A stretch of 28,721 nucleotides of DNA, taken from an uncultured Lachnospiraceae bacterium (GTDB lineage Bacteria; Bacillota; Clostridia; Lachnospirales; Lachnospiraceae). Every line of letters begins with the position of its first letter. The first letter of the stretch is position 1. The translations under genes were made by a program, and so were the position numbers. Shown here in pieces: positions 14,861 to 22,403 of the stretch. The stretch is taken from positions 1 through 28,721 of the forward strand of contig CAJUOO010000042.1 of the NCBI GenBank assembly GCA_910588535.1, read 5' to 3'. Under the pieces are notes generated by a model. The model searched no databases and was not told the origin of the DNA. It saw only the letters and a program-made list of their open reading frames with translations.

Positions 14861-15736
14861 ATGGCAAAAAAGGAACCAGTTATAGAGGTTAAGAATCTAT
14901 ATAAGATTTACAGAATCGGGCAGAATAAGGTCCGTGCGCTGAACGGCGTGGATATGACAATCTACCGAGGCGAGTTCTGTTCGATCGTGGGAACTTCCGG
15001 CTCAGGGAAATCGACAATGCTAAATATGCTGGCTGGTCTGGAAAAGCCTACTAAGGGGACGATTAAGATTGCAGGGAAGCATATAGAAAAGCTGTCGGAA
15101 AATCAATTGGTAAAGTTCCGGCGAGATAAGGTGGGATTTATTTTTCAGTCCTTTAATCTGCTGGGAACGATGAACGCTGTGGAGAATGTGGCTCTGCCAT
15201 TATCCTTTCGCGGTGTACCAAAGAGGGTGAGGCTTAAGAAGGCATCTGCGATGCTTGATCTGGTGGGACTTAAGACACAAAAAAAGCACCGCCCCAATCA
15301 GATGTCAGGAGGGCAGCAGCAGCGTGTCGGCGTCGCGAGGGCACTGGTGGTTGACCCAGAGATTATATTTGCAGATGAGCCGACGGGTAATCTTGACTCT
15401 CATACCTCCGCTGAGGTAATGGAGCTTATGAGAAAGGTTGTGATGGAGCAGAATAAGACGCTGGTGATGGTGACACATGACAATCATCTGGCAACTTTTG
15501 CCGATCGGATCTTTCATATTATTGATGGAAAGATAGTGAAGGTGGAGGAGCGGGATCACAGAGATGCAAAGATCTCGGAGGCGGCGACGGTGGAGGAACT
15601 GCTTCAGAAATCAGCGAGAGAAAATGTGGATGATGCAAAGGAATATGATACTATAGAAGAGGAAGATCCTGAGATAGCAGAAGCAGATGGTGCTGTGATG
15701 GAGGAGAAAGAGGAGAAGATGGAGGAAGAGGTATGA
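14861..15736 (+). CDS. ABC transporter ATP-binding protein (MacB/LolD type) with acidic tail
   Basis: 291 residues. The ABC core covers ~5-230: Walker A GTSGSGKS (44-51), the Q-loop FIFQSFNLL, signature MSGGQQQRVG (148-157), Walker B with D172-E173 in IIFADEPTGNLD, and the H-loop MVTHD. The sequence is closest to the MacB/LolD/FtsE group, whose permeases work mechanically on outer-leaflet or extracellular substrates. After the core, ~60 extra residues run to the C-terminus and are strongly acidic (repeated EEE, EEKEEKMEEEV). This is unusual for the group and could be a contact or regulatory tail. It starts after an AGGTGG site. Its stop overlaps the next start in ATGA, which points to translational coupling with the repeat protein. 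Confidence 0.95.
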   Translation: MAKKEPVIEVKNLYKIYRIGQNKVRALNGVDMTIYRGEFCSIVGTSGSGKSTMLNMLAGLEKPTKGTIKIAGKHIEKLSENQLVKFRRDKVGFIFQSFNLLGTMNAVENVALPLSFRGVPKRVRLKKASAMLDLVGLKTQKKHRPNQMSGGQQQRVGVARALVVDPEIIFADEPTGNLDSHTSAEVMELMRKVVMEQNKTLVMVTHDNHLATFADRIFHIIDGKIVKVEERDHRDAKISEAATVEELLQKSARENVDDAKEYDTIEEEDPEIAEADGAVMEEKEEKMEEEV

Positions 15737-17628
15737 AAAGCAGAAATTGGACAGGGAAAAAAGTGGTAAAAGCACTATTGACGTTTTTGTGTTGTAGTGC
15801 GATGCTATTGACAGATGTGAAAGGCAGTGTGTTTTATGCTTCGCCGATAGAATCCACAGATGAGCCTGTGGCATCTTATAATCATCCGCTAACCTTGGCG
15901 GGAGATATCGATACCCCGGTTGGCAAGCGCGGGGAAGTGATGTCTGTTCAGTTACATATTATTAATAGAAGCGAAGACAATGCGGAGGAGGTGATAATTT
16001 CACCGGTTGTAGATGCAAAGGACTTTCCTTTTGAAATTGATAAGGCAAATTATTCGATAAAATTAAATGGAAGTGATGCCAGCTCATCGAGGGGAAATTC
16101 AACATTGAGAGGGCGTGCCAGCGCCACAGTGACATTTAATTTTAAGGTTCGCGAGGATGTGACAACAGGCTATTATGCGATTAAATATATTATTAGCTAT
16201 GTGATAGCGTCCGATGATTCAAAAACTGTATATGAGACACCTGTCACATCGTACATATTTATTGAGGGAAGTCCAGAGGATTCAAGTGATATTCAGATTT
16301 CTTTACAAAACAGCCCTGCTCTGCCCCCAGCGACCTATGGGCAGCCAGTATCGTTTGATCTTTACTTGACGAATTACGGGAAGGCAGATGCACATGATGT
16401 TTCTATCACACCTACTCTTTCTGAGGATTCTTCTAAGTTTCCATTTGAGCTCAATCTTACAAGTTATGAGTACAGAGTGGAGGAGATTGTCAAAGGAACG
16501 AACAGTCAGCCATCGGAGTCAGACAGAAATGTGAAGGTAAGTTTTAACTGGAAGGTAAGAACAGATGTAAAAACTGGGTACTATCCCATTGTATTTAATA
16601 TAAAAGGAAAGGATGAGCAGAATAAGGATTTTGCTGAGAATCAGCAGACTGTATACTTCTATATCGCGGGAAATCCTGAGAAGGATAAGGAGGAAGAGGA
16701 GGCGACTACCAAGGATACGAATAAATCTGAGCCTCGATTAATTGTCACGGGATATGAGACGGATAAGGAAGAGATCAAGGCAGGGGATGAATTTAAGCTC
16801 ACCATACATATTAAAAATACTTCGGACCGCACAGCCGTATCCAATATTAAATTTACACTGAGTTCTTCCGAGGATAAGAATGATAACTGCTTTATTCCAA
16901 TGTCTGGTTCCAGCACCATGTTTATTCAGAGAATTGGCATAGGTGAGACAATTGATCTGGAGGTGGATATGACGGCAAAGCCGACGCTTGAGGCAAAGTC
17001 CTATCCGCTTACCATTGAGTCAGAGTATGAGGATTCTGAGGTGACAGCCTACAAGGGTGTGGAGAGAATTTCTATCCCTGTGACGCAAGAGCTCCGTGTG
17101 ACAACGGGCAATGTAGAGGTTATGCCTTCTTCTATCGAGGTGGGTGGACAATCCAATATTATGTTTTCTGTCAATAATCTGGGAAAGAGTAAGATCTACA
17201 ATGTCAGCGTAGAATTTGAGGGAGATTCTATCACTGGAGGAGAAACCTTTAAGGGGAATTTGGACTCAGGTGCGACGGCGAATGTAGATACTATGGTGAC
17301 AGGAATTGCGCCGACCATGGATGAAGGATATATTACAGCAGTTGTTTCGTATGAAAATGAAAAGGGCGAGATTTTTACAGAGAAGAAAGAGATTCAGCTT
17401 TTTGTGACAGAGCCTTATATCCCAGATATGGATATTGGTAATATACCAATTGATGATACTATGATGGGAGAGACAGAAGGAAAAGGAAAGCTGGCGCCGT
17501 GGATGATAGCCGTGGGCGTAGGTGTGGCGGCAGCGGTTGTCGTTGCAATTATAGTGACTGTGGTGATGATTAAGAAGCAGAAGCGCAAGAAGCTAGAAGA
17601 GGATGTTGATAGCGATGAGGATATCTGA
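15733..17628 (+). CDS. Secreted, membrane-anchored protein with four Ig-like (CARDB/NEW3-type) repeats
   Basis: 631 residues. The N-terminus is a signal peptide (basic MKSRNWTGKK, then a hydrophobic run to about 35). A C-terminal membrane helix lies at ~588-612, followed by a basic stop-transfer KKQKRKK and an acidic end, so the body is outside the cell. The exported part splits into four beta-sandwich-like units, roughly 45-175, 190-315, 335-455 and 456-575. Each has a 'G/V-x-x-V/F-x-L-x-I-x-N' adhesion-like core (VQLHIINRS, FDLYLTNYG, LTIHIKNTS, IMFSVNNLG). Units 1 and 2 share FPFE...TGYY and look like a duplication. There are no catalytic motifs. It lies between the ATPase and permease genes, overlapping both, so it is probably an extracytoplasmic partner of the transporter. 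The substrate is unknown. Confidence 0.85.
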   Translation: MKSRNWTGKKVVKALLTFLCCSAMLLTDVKGSVFYASPIESTDEPVASYNHPLTLAGDIDTPVGKRGEVMSVQLHIINRSEDNAEEVIISPVVDAKDFPFEIDKANYSIKLNGSDASSSRGNSTLRGRASATVTFNFKVREDVTTGYYAIKYIISYVIASDDSKTVYETPVTSYIFIEGSPEDSSDIQISLQNSPALPPATYGQPVSFDLYLTNYGKADAHDVSITPTLSEDSSKFPFELNLTSYEYRVEEIVKGTNSQPSESDRNVKVSFNWKVRTDVKTGYYPIVFNIKGKDEQNKDFAENQQTVYFYIAGNPEKDKEEEEATTKDTNKSEPRLIVTGYETDKEEIKAGDEFKLTIHIKNTSDRTAVSNIKFTLSSSEDKNDNCFIPMSGSSTMFIQRIGIGETIDLEVDMTAKPTLEAKSYPLTIESEYEDSEVTAYKGVERISIPVTQELRVTTGNVEVMPSSIEVGGQSNIMFSVNNLGKSKIYNVSVEFEGDSITGGETFKGNLDSGATANVDTMVTGIAPTMDEGYITAVVSYENEKGEIFTEKKEIQLFVTEPYIPDMDIGNIPIDDTMMGETEGKGKLAPWMIAVGVGVAAAVVVAIIVTVVMIKKQKRKKLEEDVDSDEDI

Positions 17629-18955
17629 TTTGATCAGAATGAGTGCCAGTAATCTATGGCGACGGAAGATGAGAACGATCCTGACAGTGCTTGGTGTTGT
17701 GATTGGTACAGCCTCCATTATTGTGATGGTTTCGATTGGAATTGGGCAGAACAGAAGTCTGATGGCGGCGATTGAAGAGTCCGGCAGCCTGACGGCGATA
17801 CAGGTCTATAACTGGGGCGGTTCCAGCAATGGTACAGAGGAACTGCTGCTTAATGACAGTATGCTGGAAGATTTTGCCGCAATGGAGCATGTAAAATCAG
17901 TAACGCCTTCGCTGCGTTTTAGTGTGGTGATGAAACAGGGAGCCTATATCAATACCTATGCGAGCATTAATGGCGTGACGCAGGAGATTTTGGATAAAAT
18001 TCCTCTGGCAGAGGGAAGGCTTCCTGACAAAGATGCAGACTCTCTGGAGTTTGTAGTCGGCAGTATGGTGGCCAGAGATTTCTACAATGAAAAGACACAG
18101 AAATCCTATTGGGAAACACAGGTAATACCAGATATAGATTTTGTAAATCAGCCTATCTTTACTGTATTTGACAGGGATGCATACTGGAATTCTCAGAACG
18201 GGCAGGGCGATCCGCCTAAGAAATATCTTCTTCAGGCATCTGGTATCACAACTGGCGGCGAGGGAGACTATAATGAATACTGTTGGGAAATTTACTGTCA
18301 TATTGATGCACTGAAAGCAACATTGAAGAAAATTTTCCGAAATAAGCCGATACCGGGACAGCCGACGCAGAAGAATGGAAAGCCATACGCTGAATTCTGC
18401 TATGAGAATGTTGTGGTGGATGTGGATAAGATGGAAAATATTGACGGAGTTCTTCAGACAATTCAAGATTTGGGCTTTCAGGCGCATAACAATGCCGAAT
18501 ATATTCAGAGTATGCAACAGCAGTCAAAGACGACACAGATGGTGTTGGGAGGAATAGGAGCGGTATCGTTGTTTGTCGCTGCAATCGGTATTGCCAACAC
18601 CATGATGATGTCCATCTATGAGCGCACGAAGGAGATCGGTGTCTTAAAGGTTTTGGGCTGTGCGATGGGAAACATTCGTACTTTATTTCTGATGGAGGCA
18701 GCATTTATCGGATTTATCGGTGGCTTGGTGGGTATTATACTAAGCTATGGAATATCTGCTTTGATTAATCAATTTGCAGGAAAGCTGATGGGAGATTATT
18801 ATTATATGGGCGCTGACAGCTCGATTTCTTACATTCCAAGCTGGCTGGTATTGGCGGCTCTGGGATTTGCGGTGATGATAGGTATTGTATCGGGCTTTAT
18901 TCCAGCTCTGCGTGCCATGAAACTAAGTCCGCTTGCGGCAATTAGGAATGAATAG
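17615..18955 (+). CDS. MacB/FtsX-type ABC transporter permease
   Basis: 446 residues. It opens with MRISDLIRMSASNLWRRKMRTILTVLGVVIGTASIIVMVSIG, the standard start of MacB-like permeases, with TM1 at ~20-45. A large extracellular periplasmic-core-like domain (MacB_PCD type) spans ~46-300. Then come three membrane helices in the FtsX domain (near 305-335, 355-385, 408-435) with the coupling segment YERTKEIGVLKVLGC. The C-terminus PALRAMKLSPLAAIRNE is typical. The start at 17615 is preferred over the in-frame ATG at 17603, which adds MLIA and sits 1 nt after the AGAGG site. The gene overlaps the end of the repeat protein by 14 nt. With the ATPase it forms a homodimeric-permease transporter. Confidence 0.93.
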   Translation: MRISDLIRMSASNLWRRKMRTILTVLGVVIGTASIIVMVSIGIGQNRSLMAAIEESGSLTAIQVYNWGGSSNGTEELLLNDSMLEDFAAMEHVKSVTPSLRFSVVMKQGAYINTYASINGVTQEILDKIPLAEGRLPDKDADSLEFVVGSMVARDFYNEKTQKSYWETQVIPDIDFVNQPIFTVFDRDAYWNSQNGQGDPPKKYLLQASGITTGGEGDYNEYCWEIYCHIDALKATLKKIFRNKPIPGQPTQKNGKPYAEFCYENVVVDVDKMENIDGVLQTIQDLGFQAHNNAEYIQSMQQQSKTTQMVLGGIGAVSLFVAAIGIANTMMMSIYERTKEIGVLKVLGCAMGNIRTLFLMEAAFIGFIGGLVGIILSYGISALINQFAGKLMGDYYYMGADSSISYIPSWLVLAALGFAVMIGIVSGFIPALRAMKLSPLAAIRNE

Positions 18956-18995
18956 AACAAAAAAATAAATTTTTTTAAAATTTATGCATAAAATA

Positions 18996-19036
18996 CTTGT
19001 AATCAGCATACATATGATAATGGACAAAATTACAAG
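18996..19036. repeat. Inverted repeat, possible operator or hairpin
   Basis: CTTGTAAT (18996-19003) and ATTACAAG (19029-19036) are perfect 8-bp arms around a 25-nt spacer containing CATATG. It lies in the 139-nt AT-rich gap between the permease and the SSB-like gene. The gap also contains an A/T run at 18961-18990 and no convincing sigma-A promoter. Confidence 0.45.
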
Positions 19037-19094
19037 GGGTATCCTGAAGCTGTGAAGGGCAGGCAGGATGCAAAGGAAGGGAGAAATACGAATA

Positions 19095-19724
19095 ATGACA
19101 GATAAGGTAATGGAAAACAACAAAGTAGGTATTATCGGCGAGGTGATATCGGATTTTGAATTCAGCCATGAGGTTTTTGGAGAGGGCTTCTATATGGTGA
19201 ATGTATCAGTAAACCGCTTGAGCAATCAGCCGGATATTATTCCTCTGATGGTGTCGGAGCGTCTGGTGGACGTGACGAAGAGTTGTGTTGGCATGATGAT
19301 TGAGGCAAGCGGACAGTTTCGCTCCTATAATCGCCATGAGGGAACGAAGAACCGTCTGGTGCTGTCCATCTTTGTGAGAGAGTGGGAATATGTGGAGGAT
19401 GACAGAGAGATTGGAAAGACCAACCAGATATTTTTGGAGGGCTTTATCTGTAAGCCACCTATCTACAGAAAGACACCTCTAGGAAGAGAAATTGCGGATT
19501 TGCTGGTGGCAGTGAACAGACCATATGGTAAGTCAGATTATATTCCATGTATCGCATGGGGAAGAAATGCCCGGTATGCAGCGACCTTTCAAGTTGGAGC
19601 GAAGCTGAGAATCTGGGGAAGGGTGCAGAGCCGTGAATACATGAAAAAGATAGGAGAGAACGAGGGCGAGAAACGCATAGCCTACGAGGTATCCGTGAGC
19701 AAGCTGGAATACGAAGTAGAATAA
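19095..19724 (+). CDS. SSB-like protein with two tandem OB folds
   Basis: 209 residues. The C-terminal half (~100-209) resembles a single-stranded DNA-binding OB fold: NQIFLEGFICKPPIYRKTPLG...ADLLVAVNRPYGKSDYIPCIAWGR...GAKLRIWGRVQSREY. The N-terminal half (~10-95) looks like a second, weaker OB fold (VGIIGEVISDFEFSHE...YMVNVSVNRLS...PLMVSE...IEASGQFRSYNR). The acidic DDDIPF-like tail of standard SSB, which recruits partner proteins, is missing. It may act as a specialised ssDNA binder or a PriB-like protein. Its role is not established. The ATG at 19095 has GGAAGGGAG about 11 nt upstream. The in-frame ATG at 19068 has an RBS too close and is not preferred. era follows after 83 nt. Confidence 0.8.
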   Translation: MTDKVMENNKVGIIGEVISDFEFSHEVFGEGFYMVNVSVNRLSNQPDIIPLMVSERLVDVTKSCVGMMIEASGQFRSYNRHEGTKNRLVLSIFVREWEYVEDDREIGKTNQIFLEGFICKPPIYRKTPLGREIADLLVAVNRPYGKSDYIPCIAWGRNARYAATFQVGAKLRIWGRVQSREYMKKIGENEGEKRIAYEVSVSKLEYEVE

Positions 19725-19731
19725 TCACTAG

Positions 19732-19759
19732 CAGGCGGGGAGTGTATGCTCCCTGCCTG
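19732..19759 (+). repeat. GC-rich hairpin between the SSB-like gene and era
   Basis: CAGGCGGGGAG (19732-19742) pairs with CTCCCTGCCTG (19749-19759), 11 positions with one mismatch and a 6-nt loop. No T-run follows, so it is not a normal intrinsic terminator. It may stabilise the mRNA end or reduce readthrough into era. Confidence 0.6.
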
Positions 19760-19807
19760 ACAGCATAATAAGCAAATTGTACAAAATCAAGAACAAAGGA
19801 GAAAACT

Positions 19808-20731
19808 ATGTCAGATATATCAAATCAATCCGTTCCACATAAATCTGGTTTTGCCACGCTGATCGGGCGTCCTAATGTTGGAAAATCTACTCTGATGAAC
19901 CGGATGATTGGCCAGAAAATAGCCATCACTTCAAATAAACCCCAAACTACCAGAAATCGAATACAGACTGTTTATACTACCAAGGAGGGGCAGATTGTTT
20001 TTCTTGACACACCCGGTATACACAAGGCAAAGAATAAGCTTGGAGAGTATATGGTCGGCACAGCAGTAAAGACGTGGAAGGAAGTGGATGTTATTCTTTG
20101 GCTGACGGAGCCAGCGACCTATGTGGGAGCAGGGGATCGGAATATCGCAGAGCAGCTATTATCCGTAAAGGTTCCCGTTATCTTGGTGATCAATAAGATT
20201 GATACAGTAAAGCGCGAGGAGTTGCTCGCAGTGATTGACGTGTATCGAACACTGTATGATTTTGCTGAGATTGTCCCAGTATCGGCAAAGAGTGGGGAGA
20301 ATATTGACACATTACTGCGCTGTATTTTTCCATATCTGCCAGAAGGTCCGGCATTTTATGATGAGGATACTGTGACTGATCAGCCGGTGCGGCAGATTGC
20401 CGCAGAACTTATTAGAGAAAAGGCGCTGTATCTTCTGAAGGATGAGATTCCTCATGGAATCGCTGTCACAATAGAGAAAATGAAGGAGCGAAAAAAGGGA
20501 GATATCACAGATATTGAGGCAACAATAATATGTGAGAAGGATTCTCACAAGGGAATTATTATTGGAAAGCAGGGAGCCATGTTAAAAAAGATAGGATCCA
20601 CGGCGCGCTATGAATTGGAGCGGCTTTTGATGCAGCAGGTAAATCTAAAGCTTTGGGTAAAAGTGCGCAAGGAATGGCGTGATAATGAACTGTTGCTTAA
20701 AAATTATGGTTATGATAAGAGGGAGATGTAA
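19808..20731 (+). CDS. era: GTPase Era
   Basis: Ras-like GTPase that binds the 3' end of 16S rRNA and assists 30S maturation. It has 307 residues, the usual size. Motifs: GRPNVGKS (20-27), the effector TTRNRIQ, DTPG (67-70), NKID (129-132), and SAKSG. The C-terminal KH domain with GIIIGKQG (249-256) carries the RNA-binding loop, followed by the typical VKLWVKVRKEWRD-like end (here LKLWVKVRKEWRDNE). The N-terminus is extended by ~12 residues (MSDISNQSVPHK), common in Clostridia. AAAGGAG lies 7 nt upstream. The order era - yqzL - recO - glyS is conserved in Firmicutes and supports the neighbouring calls. Confidence 0.98.
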   Translation: MSDISNQSVPHKSGFATLIGRPNVGKSTLMNRMIGQKIAITSNKPQTTRNRIQTVYTTKEGQIVFLDTPGIHKAKNKLGEYMVGTAVKTWKEVDVILWLTEPATYVGAGDRNIAEQLLSVKVPVILVINKIDTVKREELLAVIDVYRTLYDFAEIVPVSAKSGENIDTLLRCIFPYLPEGPAFYDEDTVTDQPVRQIAAELIREKALYLLKDEIPHGIAVTIEKMKERKKGDITDIEATIICEKDSHKGIIIGKQGAMLKKIGSTARYELERLLMQQVNLKLWVKVRKEWRDNELLLKNYGYDKREM

Positions 20732-20822
20732 CCAGTATTTGCCGGTATAGGAAATCCGAATTGGGAGATTCTAGTCTGTACAATCACTTTTACAGAGCAT
20801 TGTGAGAAGGGGGTGCGGCAGA

Positions 20823-21017
20823 TTGGAAAAGATGTCATGGAATATCTTTGTATCCACCGGGAAGATAGAGGATTATTTACGTTACAGAGGAGAGGACGGG
20901 GACTCAGAGTTAGAAAAGAGGGAGAAGCCGTTTGCAGGACAGGTGAGGAATCAATATGGGAGAGACGGTTATAGAGACGGGTATGGTATTGTCTGCGACG
21001 CCGGTGGGAGAATTTGA
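20823..21017 (+). CDS. yqzL: Small YqzL-like protein overlapping recO
   Basis: 64 residues. The N-terminal part MSWNIFVSTGKIEDYLRYRG closely follows the YqzL pattern (short Firmicute proteins between era and recO, opening 'W..F..TG.I..YL.Y'). The rest is charged and has no recognised motif. The start is taken as TTG 20823, because AAGGGGG lies ~10 nt upstream. An in-frame ATG at 20832 is close to the conserved tryptophan but farther from the RBS. An in-frame GTG at 20802 is upstream of the RBS. Its 3' end overlaps the first 62 nt of recO in another frame. Function is unknown. The position between era and recO gives the strongest support. Confidence 0.65.
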   Translation: MEKMSWNIFVSTGKIEDYLRYRGEDGDSELEKREKPFAGQVRNQYGRDGYRDGYGIVCDAGGRI

Positions 21018-21699
21018 CAAGAGGCTCGTGATATTGACGAGGGAGAGAGGAAGGATAGCTGCATTTGCCAGAGGGGCGAGGCGATTAAACAGCCCTTTTA
21101 TGGCAGGCAGCCGTCCATTTTCTTTTGGCAGCTTTGAGTTGTATGAGGGGAGAAATTCTTACACGGTGTCCTCCATGTCGATCTCAAATTATTTTACAGA
21201 ATTGAGTGATGATTTTATGGGAGCCTTGTATGGCTTCTATTTTTTGGAGCTTGCGGGTTATTATACAAGGGAAAATGTGGATGAGAGCGGGATGTTAAAG
21301 CTTCTCTACCAGTCTTTGCGGGCATTGTTAAACGAACGGATACCGGACAGGCTTGTAAAGATTATCTATGAGTTGAAGGCAATGGCAATAAATGGGGAGG
21401 CACCTCAAGTGTTTTCCTGTACATGCTGTCGAGGGGAGGAGAGACCTTGGAGATTCAGCATGATGAGAAGGGGAGTTCTGTGTGAAGAATGTGCGAAGAA
21501 GCAGGGCGATGGCCTTTTCGTGAGTGAGGCAGCGGTGTACACCATGCAATATATTATCTCATCGACGGTGGAGAAGCTTTATACCTTTCATGTGTCAGAT
21601 ACAGTGCTTAAGGAGCTTGAGGAGCTGATGGAGCTATTTTACAGAGTGACGATAGACAAGAAAATGAAATCTTTGGAGATTTTAAAATCTATGTATTGA
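20956..21699 (+). CDS. recO: DNA repair protein RecO
   Basis: Loads RecA on gaps with RecR and anneals ssDNA in RecF-pathway recombination. 247 residues. The N-terminal OB fold shows ETGMVLSATPVGEFDKRLVILTRERGRIAAFARGARR, the family hallmark. The helical middle has LYGFYFLELAGYYT. The zinc finger appears as CTCC (near 152-155) and CEEC (near 174-177). The C-terminal helices end in KSMY, close to the usual LKSL. Start 20956 is supported by AGGTGAGG 7 nt upstream and by the normal distance to GMVL. It overlaps the YqzL-like gene by 62 nt. The next gene, a lipoprotein, begins 97 nt downstream. Confidence 0.95.
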   Translation: MGETVIETGMVLSATPVGEFDKRLVILTRERGRIAAFARGARRLNSPFMAGSRPFSFGSFELYEGRNSYTVSSMSISNYFTELSDDFMGALYGFYFLELAGYYTRENVDESGMLKLLYQSLRALLNERIPDRLVKIIYELKAMAINGEAPQVFSCTCCRGEERPWRFSMMRRGVLCEECAKKQGDGLFVSEAAVYTMQYIISSTVEKLYTFHVSDTVLKELEELMELFYRVTIDKKMKSLEILKSMY

Positions 21700-21796
21700 A
21701 AAACAGAGAGATTGATGGTATTATCGTGAAAGGTATATACGGCTGCAAAGGATAGCAGCACAGTACGGAATTTCAGAAAAAGGATGGAATAAGGAT

Positions 21797-22381
21797 ATGA
21801 AAAGATGGAAATTAAGTGTATGTGTGATTATGATATTGGTGCTGTTGACGGCATGTGGAGAGAAAACACTCCAAGTTAGTACGAATACACTTTATATAAA
21901 AAAGGATGGAAAGCTGGAGGAAGCTGCCTTTGAGCTGTTTGACAAGGAATATTATAATGCGGAGGAGCTTAAGAGCTTTGCCGAGGAGGAGGCATATAAT
22001 TATAATTATAAAAATGTGCGTGAGGCTGTCACAGTGGACCGAGTAGAGATGTCGGACAATGTAGCAGGTGCATATCTGACCTATGAGACGGTGGAGGATT
22101 ATATTGCATTTAACGAGGTGGATATGTATCTGGGAACCGTAAAGGGTGCTATGAATGAAAATTATGGCTTTGATGTAAAGTTTGTATCCTATGATAAGTG
22201 GGAGGAGGCAGATGTTATGGAGGTGACGAAGGACAGTGGAAATAAGGTGCTGATCTTTGATTCCTCCATCGATGTTCGCATTGATGGCACGATCTGCTTT
22301 GTCAGTGATAATGTGCAGAAAAAAGACAAGAAAAATGTGACATTGACACAGGGAAGCCTGTCCTACATTATTTATAAATAA
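21797..22381 (+). CDS. Unrecognised lipoprotein
   Basis: 194 residues with a clear lipoprotein signal: MKRWKLSVCVIMILVLLTAC, lipobox LTAC with the modified cysteine at 20. The mature part is acidic and tyrosine rich (EEEAYNYNYKNV; VEDYIAFNEVDMYLG). I recognise no domain. Its pattern of short strands and one central helix (~40-60) resembles several Clostridia lipoproteins of unknown role. AAGGAT lies just before the ATG. It sits between recO and glyS, where most Firmicutes have no such gene, and ends 22 nt before glyS, so it is probably transcribed with it. A cell-surface role is inferred only from the signal. Confidence 0.85.
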   Translation: MKRWKLSVCVIMILVLLTACGEKTLQVSTNTLYIKKDGKLEEAAFELFDKEYYNAEELKSFAEEEAYNYNYKNVREAVTVDRVEMSDNVAGAYLTYETVEDYIAFNEVDMYLGTVKGAMNENYGFDVKFVSYDKWEEADVMEVTKDSGNKVLIFDSSIDVRIDGTICFVSDNVQKKDKKNVTLTQGSLSYIIYK

Positions 22382-22403
22382 ATTGTTGAAAAGGAAGAGA
22401 ACA

